A program made the position numbers and the translations under genes. The notes beneath the pieces are model-generated. The model did no database searches. It saw only the letters and a program-made list of their open reading frames with translations, and had not been told where the DNA came from. Shown one piece after another: positions 1-8,010 of a stretch of 64,000 nucleotides of DNA; position 1 is the first letter of the stretch; each line of letters opens with the position of its first letter. This stretch comes from Thalassobaculum_A sp040219615 (GTDB lineage: Bacteria; Pseudomonadota; Alphaproteobacteria; Thalassobaculales; Thalassobaculaceae), in the NCBI RefSeq assembly GCF_040219615.1, contig NZ_JAVJSE010000008.1, positions 1 through 64,000 of the forward strand. Reading direction: 5' to 3'.

Positions 1-183
1 GCGACGCCGCGGCGCCGCCCCAAGCACCGCACGCACCTCCTCGAGCGCCGACGGATCGACCTGGCGGCCCTTGTTGAACGGACGGCCCTTGCGGCGGCCC
101 TGGCCGGTCCCGCGCTGGAACCGGTCGCCTGTCTCCGCCGGATCGGTCCGGTTCGCCGGGTCTGCGGCGCCGGTGCCCGTCAT
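1..183 (-). CDS. N-terminal part of a probable NADH/formate dehydrogenase (HoxF/FdsB-type) flavoprotein subunit
   Basis: Only the first 61 codons lie in the window; the rest is beyond the left edge. It starts at an ATG read leftward from 183. The visible protein has a low-complexity polar start, then a basic stretch GRRKGRPFNKGR and then DPSALEEVRAVLG. A basic leader followed by D-P-x-A-L-x-E-V-R is familiar to me from the start of alphaproteobacterial NAD-dependent formate dehydrogenase beta/HoxF-like subunits, which bind FMN and NAD in the cytoplasm. No catalytic motif is visible, so the call is tentative. It is not obviously linked to the flagellar genes. Confidence 0.4.
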   Translation of the reverse strand, partial: MTGTGAADPANRTDPAETGDRFQRGTGQGRRKGRPFNKGRQVDPSALEEVRAVLGAAPRRR

Positions 184-235
184 GATTTCCTCCGTCGTGC
201 GGCTGCATTGTCGCGCCGCCCATTAGACCGAAAAT

Positions 236-421
236 CTATCGGCCGAATGTTTCATTATCGACGGTGGTCAAACTCGCCCGGTCGGTGTTGATCAACTGCT
301 TCCCGCCATGCTCGAAGTTGACGGTCACCCGCGGGCCGATGACGGTCTGAACCTGGCCGACCCCCCAGTCCGGTCGGCCATCCAATCGGACGAAGGATCC
401 TGGGCTGAGATAGTCGGGCAT
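236..421 (-). CDS. DUF3553 domain protein
   Basis: Small 61-residue protein, nearly all of it a DUF3553-type domain: PGSFVRLDGRPDWGVGQVQ followed by a conserved V-N-F-E-H-x-G-K segment. The family is a compact beta-rich module of unknown role, also found at the end of some helicases. The open frame extends further upstream, but the ATG at 421 is preferred because GGAGAGGA lies just before it and the domain starts right after it. It reads leftward, 52 bases from the gene at the left edge, and could be in the same unit. No link to motility is visible. Confidence 0.75.
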   Translation of the reverse strand: MPDYLSPGSFVRLDGRPDWGVGQVQTVIGPRVTVNFEHGGKQLINTDRASLTTVDNETFGR

Positions 422-664
422 GTCCTCTCCGCGCAATCCGAACAGCGGTCCATCCGCGAGGCCAGGAAGGCAGCGTAGCAGCGCCTGCGCGTCGCGGCGA
501 TGCCGGCCGGGCGCCGGTGGCCCCGACCGGGGTCCGGCACGCCGGATTCTGCGACGTTCGCCGGACGCGGTATCGACCATGCCCGGGCTCGTGCTAAAAT
601 TTCATTGATGGGAATGCAGGCGACTCGGGTCGGGGCCCGGCTCGCTAGATGAGGAGCGGCAGCC

Positions 665-1285
665 TTGGATTTTTCGCCCGGTCACCTGGATCTGCTGCTC
701 TCCCGGCTGTTCCACGACCTGATCAGTCCGGTCGGCGCGGCCCGCAACGGGCTGGAACTGCTCAAGGAGTTCGGCGCCGACGAGGTCGGGACCGATGCGA
801 TGGACCTGGCTGCCGACAGCACCGAGCAGGCGACCGCGCGGCTGACCTTCTTTCGCATGGCGTTCGGCGGCGCCGGGAGTTCCGCCGGGCACGGCTTCTC
901 CGAGGCCGACCGGATCGCCCGCGGCTATCTTGCGAGCCGTCGGATCGAGTGGACGTTCTCCGGCACCGCCGGATCGCCGACGCCGCAGACCGGGACCGTC
1001 AAGGTCTTGCTGGGTGCGGTCGCGGTGATGGCGGACGCCATGCCGCGGCTCGGCGCGATCTCCGCGGCGGTGCGCGAGGGGGCCGTGATCCTGGCGGCGG
1101 AGGGCGAGGGGGCGGTCATCGAGCCGACGGTCCTGAGCGCGCTGAGCGGCCAACGGGAGGCCAGCGACGAGCGGACCGTGCTGGCCGCGACCGTCAACGC
1201 CAACGTCCGGCGCTTCGGCCTGAATCTGGCGGTGGACGCCGCCTCGCCGCCGACGATCTCGATCATTTATTCCGAGTCTTCCTGA
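665..1285 (+). CDS. chpT: ChpT histidine phosphotransferase
   Basis: Protein of 206 residues resembling ChpT, the cytoplasmic phosphotransferase that passes phosphate from the kinase CckA to CtrA (and CpdR) in alphaproteobacteria. The phosphorylated histidine is expected at His17 in RLFHDLISPVGAARNG, followed by a second helix and a degenerate ATPase-like C-terminal domain that does not bind ATP in this family. The start is TTG at 665, chosen for its GAGGAG eight bases upstream and because the first helix begins at once; there is no nearby ATG. The target regulator ctrA lies 6 kb away in the same window. It sits 125 bases before cheA and may be transcribed separately. Confidence 0.85.
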   Translation: MDFSPGHLDLLLSRLFHDLISPVGAARNGLELLKEFGADEVGTDAMDLAADSTEQATARLTFFRMAFGGAGSSAGHGFSEADRIARGYLASRRIEWTFSGTAGSPTPQTGTVKVLLGAVAVMADAMPRLGAISAAVREGAVILAAEGEGAVIEPTVLSALSGQREASDERTVLAATVNANVRRFGLNLAVDAASPPTISIIYSESS

Positions 1286-1327
1286 ACGTCTGGCGGTTCA
1301 TCTGGCGGACGTGCGACTTTAACCTTA

Positions 1328-1342
1328 TTAACCGTTCTTTAG
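1328..1342 (+). promoter_or_regulatory. Candidate CtrA box upstream of cheA
   Basis: TTAA at 1328-1331, seven bases, then TTAG at 1339-1342. This fits the CtrA consensus TTAA-N7-TTAA with one mismatch. It lies 69 bases before the cheA ATG in the chpT-cheA gap, in an AT-rich patch of otherwise GC-rich DNA. Function is inferred from the match and from ctrA being in the locus. Confidence 0.45.
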
Positions 1343-1410
1343 GAGCCGCGTCGCTACCGTCGGTCCGATAAGGCTTGCCTCGGACGGGGCGGAATCTGGT
1401 GGGGTGGAGT

Positions 1411-4128
1411 ATGGACGAGCTTCTCAGTGAATTTCTGACCGAAACCGCCGAGAGCCTTTCGGCGCTCGACGTCGAGCTGGTCCGGTTGGAGCAGAACCCC
1501 AACGACCAGGCGCTGCTGTCCAACATCTTCAGGCTGGTCCACACGATCAAGGGCACCTGCGGCTTCCTCGGATTGCCGCGGCTTGAGTCGGTCGCCCACG
1601 CCAGCGAGAACGTGCTGGGCAAGGTCCGCGACGGCGAACTCGAGGTGACGCCGACCGCGATCACCCTGGTGCTGGAGTCGCTGGACTGCATCAAGGCCCT
1701 GCTCGCCGCCCTGGAGGCGACCGAGGCCGAGCCCGAGGGCGACGACGCCGACCTGATCGCCCGTCTGAACGCGCTCGCCGAGGGCTCCGACGTTCCGGCG
1801 GCTGCGGCCGCGCCGGCCCCCGAGGCGGCCCCGGAACTCGACGACGCCCCGCCGCCGGGTGCCGAGGTCATCGGGACGCGTCCGGGCGAGGTTCCGCTGG
1901 ACGAACTCGAGCGGATCTTCAACGAGACCGAGGTCGACTCCGGCGACATCGCGGAGCCTGAGCCCGCGCCGGTCCCCGTGGCCGCACCGGCCCAGGCCCC
2001 GGCCCAGGCCCCGGCACCGTCGAAGGCGGTCTCCGTGGCGGCCGACGCCGGGGTTCCGGCCGAGGACGCACCGCGCGAGAGCGCGGTGGCCGCGCAGACC
2101 ATTCGGGTCAACGTCGACCTGCTCGAGAACCTGATGACCATGGTCAGCGAGCTGGTGCTGACCCGCAACCAGCTCCTGCAGATCGCCCGGCGCGAGAAGG
2201 ACAGCGAGTTCACCGTCCCGCTGCAGCGGCTCAGCCAGGTGACCTCCGAGCTGCAGGAAGGGGTCATGAAGACCCGCATGCAGCCGATCGGCAACGCCTG
2301 GTCGAAGCTGCCCCGCATCGTGCGCGATCTCGCCCACGAACTCGGCAAGAAGATCGACCTCGTCATGCTTGGTGCCGATACCGAGCTGGACCGCCAGGTC
2401 CTGGAGCTGATCAAGGATCCGCTGACCCACATGGTCCGCAACTCGGCCGACCACGGCATTGAGACCCCGGACGCCCGTACAGCCATCGGCAAGTCCGAGA
2501 ACGGCAGGATCACCCTGAACGCCTATCACGAGGGCGGTCACATTCTGATCGAGATCGCCGACGACGGCCGTGGCCTGGACCAAACGAAGATCAAGGCCAA
2601 GGCCATCACCAACGGCCTGGTCTCGGAGCTCGAGGCCGAGGCGCTCACCGAGCAGCAGATCCATCAGTTCATCTTCCGCGCCGGCTTCTCCACTGCGGCG
2701 GTGGTCACCAGCGTCTCCGGGCGTGGTGTCGGCATGGACGTGGTGCGCACCAACATCGAGAAGATCGGCGGCACCATCGAGCTGCAGTCCAAGCTCGGGC
2801 GCGGCTCGAAGTTCATCATCAAGATCCCGCTGACCCTGGCGATCGTCTCGGCCCTGATCGTCGAGGCCTGCGGCGAGCGCTTCGCGATCCCGCAGCTCAG
2901 CGTCATCGAGCTGGTCCGGGCGTCGGCCGACAGCGAGCATCGCATCGAGGAGGTGCAGGGCACGCCGGTGCTTCGCCTGCGCAACCGGCTGCTGCCGCTG
3001 GTGTCGCTGGAGCGGTTGCTCAACCTGGAGCGCCGCGAGGGTGACGAGCGGTCCGGCAAGGAGACCTTCATCGTGGTCGCCCAGGTCGGTACCTACACCT
3101 TCGGCATCCTGGTCGACCGGGTGTTCGACACCGAGGAAATCGTCGTGAAGCCGGTGGCGCCGATCCTGCGTCACATCGCCATGTTCTCCGGCAACACCAT
3201 CCTCGGCGACGGCAGCGTCATCATGATCCTGGACCCGAACGGCATCGCGCAGGCGACCGGCGAGATCACCGTGACCGACGCGACCGGCGCCGACGAGGCC
3301 GCCGACCACCGTGCGATCGGCGTCAGCACGGTCTCGCTGCTGCTGTTCCGCGGCGGCGGCGATCCGACCCCGAAGGCGGTTCCGCTGTCCCTGGTGGCGC
3401 GCCTGGAGGAGATCGACCTGACGACGGTCGAGTATTCCGAGGGGCATCCGCTGGTGCAGTATCGCGGCCAGCTGATGCCGCTGATCCCGATGGACGAGAA
3501 GATCCAGCTGAAGCGCGAGGGGCGCCAGCCGGTGCTGGTGTTCACCGACAATGCCCGTTCGATGGGCCTGGTCGTCGACGAGATCGTCGACATCGTCGAG
3601 GACCGCATCAACGTCGAGGTCCGGCCGGAGTCGACGGCGCTGATGGGCAGCGCGGTGATTGCCGGCAAGGCCACCGAGGTGATCGATGCCGGTCATTACC
3701 TGACCAAGGCCTTCGGCGACTGGTTCGACCACAGCAACGACGACGCTCTGGCGGTGACCCGCGGTCGCCGGCTGCTGGTCGTCGACGACAGCGCGTTCTT
3801 CCGCAACCTGCTGACCCCGCTGCTGTCGGTGGCCGGTTACGAGGTGACCGCGGTCGAGGGCGGCGAGCAGGCGCTGGCGCTGTGCGAGCGCGGTGACAGC
3901 TTCGATGCCATCATCAGCGACATCGAGATGCCGGGCATGAACGGCTTCCAGCTGGCCGAGGCGGTGCGGGCCGATGCCCGCTGGGCGGATGTGCCGATCG
4001 TCGCTCTGTCCTCGCATACCACCAGCGAGGATCTGGAGCGCGGCCGGCGGGTCGGCTTCACGGACTACGTCGCCAAACTGGACCGCGACGCCCTGCTGGA
4101 AACCCTGGCCCAGACCGTCGGCGCCTGA
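1411..4128 (+). CDS. cheA: Hybrid chemotaxis kinase CheA with C-terminal receiver
   Basis: Cytoplasmic chemotaxis histidine kinase, 905 residues, far longer than a typical CheA (about 650). Order: Hpt domain with His44 (RLVHTIKGTCGF); an acidic Ala/Pro-rich linker (about 115-230) with repeated AQAPAQAPA; dimerisation helices; HATPase domain with the N box MVRNSADHGIE and a later GRGVGMDVV; a CheW-like regulatory domain; a second CheW-like segment (about 645-765); and a receiver domain starting LLVVDDSAFFRN, with its Asp in ISDIEMPGMNG. It receives signals from chemoreceptors through CheW and phosphorylates CheY and CheB. The ATG at 1411 is preferred over the upstream TTG at 1375 because GGTGGAG precedes it and the Hpt fold begins there. 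It is the first gene of cheA-W-Y-B-R. Confidence 0.95.
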   Translation: MDELLSEFLTETAESLSALDVELVRLEQNPNDQALLSNIFRLVHTIKGTCGFLGLPRLESVAHASENVLGKVRDGELEVTPTAITLVLESLDCIKALLAALEATEAEPEGDDADLIARLNALAEGSDVPAAAAAPAPEAAPELDDAPPPGAEVIGTRPGEVPLDELERIFNETEVDSGDIAEPEPAPVPVAAPAQAPAQAPAPSKAVSVAADAGVPAEDAPRESAVAAQTIRVNVDLLENLMTMVSELVLTRNQLLQIARREKDSEFTVPLQRLSQVTSELQEGVMKTRMQPIGNAWSKLPRIVRDLAHELGKKIDLVMLGADTELDRQVLELIKDPLTHMVRNSADHGIETPDARTAIGKSENGRITLNAYHEGGHILIEIADDGRGLDQTKIKAKAITNGLVSELEAEALTEQQIHQFIFRAGFSTAAVVTSVSGRGVGMDVVRTNIEKIGGTIELQSKLGRGSKFIIKIPLTLAIVSALIVEACGERFAIPQLSVIELVRASADSEHRIEEVQGTPVLRLRNRLLPLVSLERLLNLERREGDERSGKETFIVVAQVGTYTFGILVDRVFDTEEIVVKPVAPILRHIAMFSGNTILGDGSVIMILDPNGIAQATGEITVTDATGADEAADHRAIGVSTVSLLLFRGGGDPTPKAVPLSLVARLEEIDLTTVEYSEGHPLVQYRGQLMPLIPMDEKIQLKREGRQPVLVFTDNARSMGLVVDEIVDIVEDRINVEVRPESTALMGSAVIAGKATEVIDAGHYLTKAFGDWFDHSNDDALAVTRGRRLLVVDDSAFFRNLLTPLLSVAGYEVTAVEGGEQALALCERGDSFDAIISDIEMPGMNGFQLAEAVRADARWADVPIVALSSHTTSEDLERGRRVGFTDYVAKLDRDALLETLAQTVGA

Positions 4129-4143
4129 TCGAGGAGACCTCGC

Positions 4144-4635
4144 ATGAGCAAGAACACGCTCCCGGCCACCACCAAGAACAGGCTCCCGGCCACCACCGAG
4201 GCCCGGCAGTTCGTCTCGATCACCATCGGCAAACAGTCCTTCGGGATCCCGGTGCTGCTGGTGCACGACGTCCTTGGCCCGCAGCGCATCACGCGGATCC
4301 CGCTGGCCCCGAAGGAAGTCGCCGGCTCGCTCAACCTGCGCGGCCGCATCGTGACCGCGATCCAGGTCCGGCGTCGCCTCGGGCTGGATCCGCTGCCGGC
4401 CGATGCCGAGACCATGAGTGTGGTGGTCGAGCATCAGGGCGAGCTGTACAGCCTGATCGTCGACGGTGTCGGCGAGGTACTGACGCTGTATGATCGTGAC
4501 TTCGAGAGCCATCCGCCGACCATGAGCACGCGGGTCCGCGAGGTCTCGACCGGCATCTACCGTCTCAAGGACGCCCTGCTGGTGGTTCTCGACGTGCCTA
4601 GCCTGCTTGATTTCGTAAGGGTCGAAGCGGCCTAG
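4144..4635 (+). CDS. cheW: Chemotaxis coupling protein CheW
   Basis: Scaffold of 163 residues that couples chemoreceptors to CheA at the inner membrane face. The CheW fold runs from about residue 22 (FVSITIGKQSFGIPVLLVHDV) and includes the typical AGSLNLRGRIVTAIQVRRRLG segment. The first 20 residues are unusual: a short unit ending NTLPATTK is followed by a near copy NRLPATTE, so the N-terminus looks like a small internal duplication ahead of the domain. The gene starts 15 bases after cheA and ends 50 bases before cheY. Confidence 0.95.
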   Translation: MSKNTLPATTKNRLPATTEARQFVSITIGKQSFGIPVLLVHDVLGPQRITRIPLAPKEVAGSLNLRGRIVTAIQVRRRLGLDPLPADAETMSVVVEHQGELYSLIVDGVGEVLTLYDRDFESHPPTMSTRVREVSTGIYRLKDALLVVLDVPSLLDFVRVEAA

Positions 4636-4685
4636 TGCCGTCTGCCCATACTGCGACCCCGAGGGACTCCGATGGGAGATCTGCG

Positions 4686-5051
4686 ATGAAGTCTTGTCTT
4701 GTCGTCGACGACTCCAAGGTCGTTCGGATGGTCGCGCGACGCATCCTCGAGAAACTCGATTTCGAGATTTCCGAGGCGGCGGACGGCGCCAAGGCCTTGG
4801 AGGAGTGCACGCACAAGCTTCCCGATGCCATCCTGTTGGACTGGAACATGCCGGTCATGAACGGTATTGAGTTTCTTCGGGAGCTTCGTCGCATGCCGGG
4901 AGGCGGGGAACCGGTCGTGGTGTTCTGCACGACCGAGAACGACCTCGCCCACATCCAGGTCGCGCTCTCCGAAGGAGCGAACGAGTACATCATGAAGCCG
5001 TTCGACAGCGATATCATCGAAACCAAGTTCCAGCAGGTCGGATTGCTCTGA
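4686..5051 (+). CDS. cheY: Chemotaxis response regulator CheY (first copy)
   Basis: Single-domain receiver of 121 residues. The phosphorylated Asp is Asp52 in LLDWNMPVMNG, the acidic pocket is VVDDS near the start, and Lys lies in IMKPFDS. Phosphorylated by CheA, it would bind the flagellar switch (FliM/FliN) to alter rotation. A longer frame begins at 4635, but the ATG at 4686 has GGGAGATC upstream and starts the fold directly. Its stop overlaps the cheB start by one base (TGATG). A second CheY-like gene lies near 62.7 kb. Confidence 0.93.
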   Translation: MKSCLVVDDSKVVRMVARRILEKLDFEISEAADGAKALEECTHKLPDAILLDWNMPVMNGIEFLRELRRMPGGGEPVVVFCTTENDLAHIQVALSEGANEYIMKPFDSDIIETKFQQVGLL

Positions 5052-6211
5052 TGGCGATGAGCCCGTCCAAACCGGATCGTTCCGCAGACCCGTTCCGGGT
5101 CATGCTGGTCGACGATTCGGCCGTGATCCGCGGGCTGTTCGCGCGCACGCTCGAAACCGATCCGGAGATCGAGATCGTGGCGTCGGTCAGCGACGGGCAG
5201 ATGGCCGTGACGACCCTGGAGAAGAACGTCGGCAAGATCGAAGTCGTGGTGCTCGACATCGAGATGCCGCGCATGGACGGACTGACCGCGCTCCCGAAGC
5301 TGATCGAGGTCGACCGCGACATCGCCGTGGTCATGGCCTCGACGCTGACCGAGCGCAACGCCGACATCTCCCTGCGGGCCCTGGCGCTGGGCGCCAAGGA
5401 CTACATTCCGAAGCCGTCCAGCACCCGCGAACTCACCAGCGCGGAGGCCTTCAAGCGCGAGCTGTCGGCCAAGGTCAAGGCGTTCGGCACCCACCGGCGG
5501 AACCGCCGCGGCGAGCGGCTGCCGGGCAAGCGCGCGTTCTCGGCCGAGCGCCGGGCGACGGCGGCACCGGTCGCGGCGCCCGCGGCGCCCGCTGCGACCG
5601 AAGTCACGGTGCGGCCGGTCGGCCGGGAGATGCCGCGCGTCCTCGCGATCGGCAGTTCCACCGGCGGACCGCAGGCGCTGTTCAAGCTGCTCGGCGCGCT
5701 GCCCAAGACCCTCGGGCTGCCGATCCTGCTGACGCAGCACATGCCGCCGACCTTCACGACCATCCTGGCCGAGCACATCAAGCGGTCGACCGGATGGGAC
5801 TGTGTCGAGGCGACGGACGGCATGCCGGTGGTGACCGGCCGTGTCCACCTGGCGCGCGGCGACCACCACATGCGGGTCACCGGCACCCCGGCCAGCCCGG
5901 TCCTGCGGCTCGACCAGGGCGCGCCGGAGAACTTCTGCCGGCCGGCCGTCGATCCGATGATGCGCAGCATCGTGGAGGTCTTCGGCGGTCGCGCCCTGGC
6001 GGTGATCCTCACCGGCATGGGGCATGACGGCCAGAAGGGCTGCGCGACGCTGGTCGAGGCGGGCGGCACGGTGGTCGCCCAGGACGAGGCGTCGAGCGTG
6101 GTGTGGGGTATGCCGGGGGCGGTCGCCCGGGCCGGTTTGTGCAGTGCGGTTCTTCCGCTCGGCGAGATCGCGGCCTGGGTGCAGAAGCAAACCATGAGGC
6201 GGGCGGCATGA
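5051..6211 (+). CDS. cheB: Chemoreceptor methylesterase/deamidase CheB
   Basis: Adaptation enzyme of 386 residues that removes methyl groups from receptor glutamates. It has an N-terminal receiver (Asp69 in VVLDIEMPRMDG), a basic and Ala-rich linker (about 145-190), and a C-terminal esterase with the triad Ser203 (GSSTGGP), His230 (TQHMPP) and Asp326 (GMGHDG). The start overlaps the end of cheY by one base; a second ATG two codons on is also possible. Its last four bases overlap the cheR start, so cheY-cheB-cheR are translationally coupled. Confidence 0.96.
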   Translation: MAMSPSKPDRSADPFRVMLVDDSAVIRGLFARTLETDPEIEIVASVSDGQMAVTTLEKNVGKIEVVVLDIEMPRMDGLTALPKLIEVDRDIAVVMASTLTERNADISLRALALGAKDYIPKPSSTRELTSAEAFKRELSAKVKAFGTHRRNRRGERLPGKRAFSAERRATAAPVAAPAAPAATEVTVRPVGREMPRVLAIGSSTGGPQALFKLLGALPKTLGLPILLTQHMPPTFTTILAEHIKRSTGWDCVEATDGMPVVTGRVHLARGDHHMRVTGTPASPVLRLDQGAPENFCRPAVDPMMRSIVEVFGGRALAVILTGMGHDGQKGCATLVEAGGTVVAQDEASSVVWGMPGAVARAGLCSAVLPLGEIAAWVQKQTMRRAA

Positions 6212-7050
6212 ACACGGCTGACTTTCAGATGATGGCGACGATGCTCAAGGAGCAGTCGGGCCTCGTGATCACGCCCGAGAAGGCCTATCTGGTCGAGAAC
6301 CGGTTGCAACCGGTGGCCCGCAAGTGGGGCTTCGGAAACCTCGACCAGCTGGTCGGGGCGTTGCGGACCCGTCCCGACGGCAAGCTGCGCAAGGACGTGG
6401 TCGACGCGATGACCACGAACGAATCCCTGTTCTTCCGCGACATCAAGCCGTTCGACCTGATGCGCGACGTCGTGTTGCCGCAGCTGATGACCGCGCGGGC
6501 CTCGGCCAAGCGCATCCGGATCTGGTGCGCCGCCTGCTCGAGCGGGCAGGAGCCGTACTCGCTGGCGATGCTTTTTTCTGAGATGCAGGCCAAGCTGGCG
6601 GGCTGGCGGATCGAGATCCTGGCCACCGACCTGTGCAGCGAGATGGTCGCCAAGGCCAAGGCCGGCACCTATTCGCAGTTCGAGGTGCAGCGCGGCCTGC
6701 CGATCACCCTGCTGGTCAAGTATTTCAAGCAGGAGGGCGACCGCTGGCAGCTGTCGGATGCGATCCGGAGCCAGGTGTCGTTCCGCGAGTACAACCTGCT
6801 CGAACACCCGCGGTCGCTGGGACAGTTCGACGTGGTGTTCTGCCGCAACGTCCTGATCTATTTCGACCAGCCGACCAAGGGCAAGGTGCTGGCCGGCGTC
6901 GCCGACCAGCTCGCACCGGATGGTGCCCTGTTCCTGGGCGGTGCCGAGACCGTGCTGGGCATTACCGATCGTTTCGAGCCGGTGCCGGCCCAGCGCGGCC
7001 TCTATCGGGTCACCCAGAAGACCGCCGGCAGCATGCGCGCCGCTGTCTGA
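6208..7050 (+). CDS. cheR: Chemoreceptor methyltransferase CheR
   Basis: SAM-dependent methyltransferase of 280 residues that methylates receptor glutamates, opposing CheB. It has an N-terminal helical domain and a C-terminal SAM domain with RIWCAACSSGQEPYSLAM as motif I and VVFCRNVLIYFDQPTKG as the late motif. The ATG at 6208 overlaps the cheB stop (ATGA); an upstream in-frame start would run inside cheB. It is the last gene of the chemotaxis operon and is followed by a strong hairpin terminator shared with convergent ctrA. Confidence 0.95.
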   Translation: MNTADFQMMATMLKEQSGLVITPEKAYLVENRLQPVARKWGFGNLDQLVGALRTRPDGKLRKDVVDAMTTNESLFFRDIKPFDLMRDVVLPQLMTARASAKRIRIWCAACSSGQEPYSLAMLFSEMQAKLAGWRIEILATDLCSEMVAKAKAGTYSQFEVQRGLPITLLVKYFKQEGDRWQLSDAIRSQVSFREYNLLEHPRSLGQFDVVFCRNVLIYFDQPTKGKVLAGVADQLAPDGALFLGGAETVLGITDRFEPVPAQRGLYRVTQKTAGSMRAAV

Positions 7051-7132
7051 ACCGAAGCCCGGCGCCCGGGCTAACCGGGCCGGCGACCGGGGAGAATGAC
7101 CGGTCCGGACGGAGCCGGACACGCGGAAACGA

Positions 7133-7161
7133 AAAGGCCCCGGCTGATCGCCGGGGCCTTT
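7133..7161. terminator. Bidirectional terminator between cheR and ctrA
   Basis: Perfect 11-bp stem, AAAGGCCCCGG (7133-7143) with CCGGGGCCTTT (7151-7161), and a 7-base loop. The A and T ends give short U-runs on both strands, so it can end cheR transcription rightward and ctrA transcription leftward. Confidence 0.85.
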
Positions 7162-7183
7162 CGCGTTGGGCGGGACGGTATCG

Positions 7184-7882
7184 TCAGGCGGCGGTGACGG
7201 CGGCCTCCGACGGATCGCGCAGCACGTAGCCGCGGCCCCAGACCGTCTCGATGTAGTTGTCGCCCTGGGTCGCCGAGGACAGCTTCTTGCGCAGCTTGCA
7301 GATGAAGACGTCGATGATCTTCAGCTCCGGCTCGTCCATGCCGTTGTAGAGATGATTCAGGAACATCTCCTTGGTCAGCGTGGTGCCCTTGCGCAGGGAC
7401 AGCAGTTCCAGGATCCCGTATTCCTTGCCGGTCAGGTGGATCGGCTGGCCTTCGACCTCGACGGATCGGGTGTCGAGGTTGACCGTCAGCTTGCCGGTCC
7501 GGATGACCGAGTCGGAATGACCCTTGGAGCGCCGTACGATCGCCTGGATACGGGCGACCAGCTCGCGGCGGTCGAAAGGCTTGGTCACATAGTCGTCGGC
7601 GCCGAAACCCAGGCCCTTGATCTTGGCGTCGAGCTCGGCGAGCCCGGAGAGGATCAGGATCGGCGTGCGGACGCGCGCCTGGCGGAGCCGTCGCAGCACC
7701 TCGTATCCGTCCATGTCCGGAAGCATGATGTCGAGGAGAATGAGATCGTAATCGTAGAGCTGACCGATCTCGAGGCCGTCCTCGCCCTGGTCCGTCACGT
7801 CGACGATCCAGTTCTCAGCCTTCAACATCAGTTCGATAGACCGGGCGGTCGAGGCATCATCCTCTACCAACAGGATGCGCAT
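7184..7882 (-). CDS. ctrA: Cell-cycle and flagellar master regulator CtrA
   Basis: OmpR-type response regulator of 232 residues. The receiver starts MRILLVEDD with the phosphorylated Asp51 in LLDIMLPDMDG. The DNA-binding winged helix (about 120-225) contains the very conserved LTGKEYGILELLSLRKGT and the recognition region FLNHLYNGMDEPE. The protein ends Val-Thr-Ala-Ala; a terminal Ala-Ala is part of the ClpXP degradation signal of Caulobacter CtrA. In many Rhodospirillales CtrA mainly controls motility rather than viability. Its phosphodonor ChpT and probable antagonist SciP are also in the window. Divergent from fliI, with a 128-base intergenic region. Confidence 0.95.
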   Translation of the reverse strand: MRILLVEDDASTARSIELMLKAENWIVDVTDQGEDGLEIGQLYDYDLILLDIMLPDMDGYEVLRRLRQARVRTPILILSGLAELDAKIKGLGFGADDYVTKPFDRRELVARIQAIVRRSKGHSDSVIRTGKLTVNLDTRSVEVEGQPIHLTGKEYGILELLSLRKGTTLTKEMFLNHLYNGMDEPELKIIDVFICKLRKKLSSATQGDNYIETVWGRGYVLRDPSEAAVTAA

Positions 7883-7931
7883 GGCCGAATCCCCCTGAGG
7901 AGTTTCATTAACCCCACCCTATGCCCCATCC

Positions 7932-7947
7932 TTTAAAAGAAAGGTTA
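7932..7947. promoter_or_regulatory. Possible degenerate CtrA box between ctrA and fliI
   Basis: Two TTAA half-sites (7933-7936 and 7945-7948, give or take one base) are separated by 8 bases rather than the usual 7, in an AT-rich stretch between the divergent genes. More TTAA and TTAG words follow to 7970. Autoregulation of ctrA is common, but the wrong spacing makes this only a weak candidate. Confidence 0.25.
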
Positions 7948-8010
7948 ACGCGTTAGCTGCCGTTCGTTAAGCGCTCTTCGGCATGATAGTCTCACTTCGA
8001 AGCAGATCGG

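Noticed and set aside
422..664. Short open frames between the DUF3553 gene and chpT
   Set aside because: They overlap each other in several frames, have no ribosome site and encode Arg-rich sequence typical of non-coding high-GC DNA.
1354..4512. Very long open frame (1052 codons) antisense to cheA and cheW
   Set aside because: It mirrors the real genes in high-GC DNA, its translation is rich in Asp, Gly, His, Arg and Gln with no recognisable domain, and cheA/cheW are certain on the other strand.
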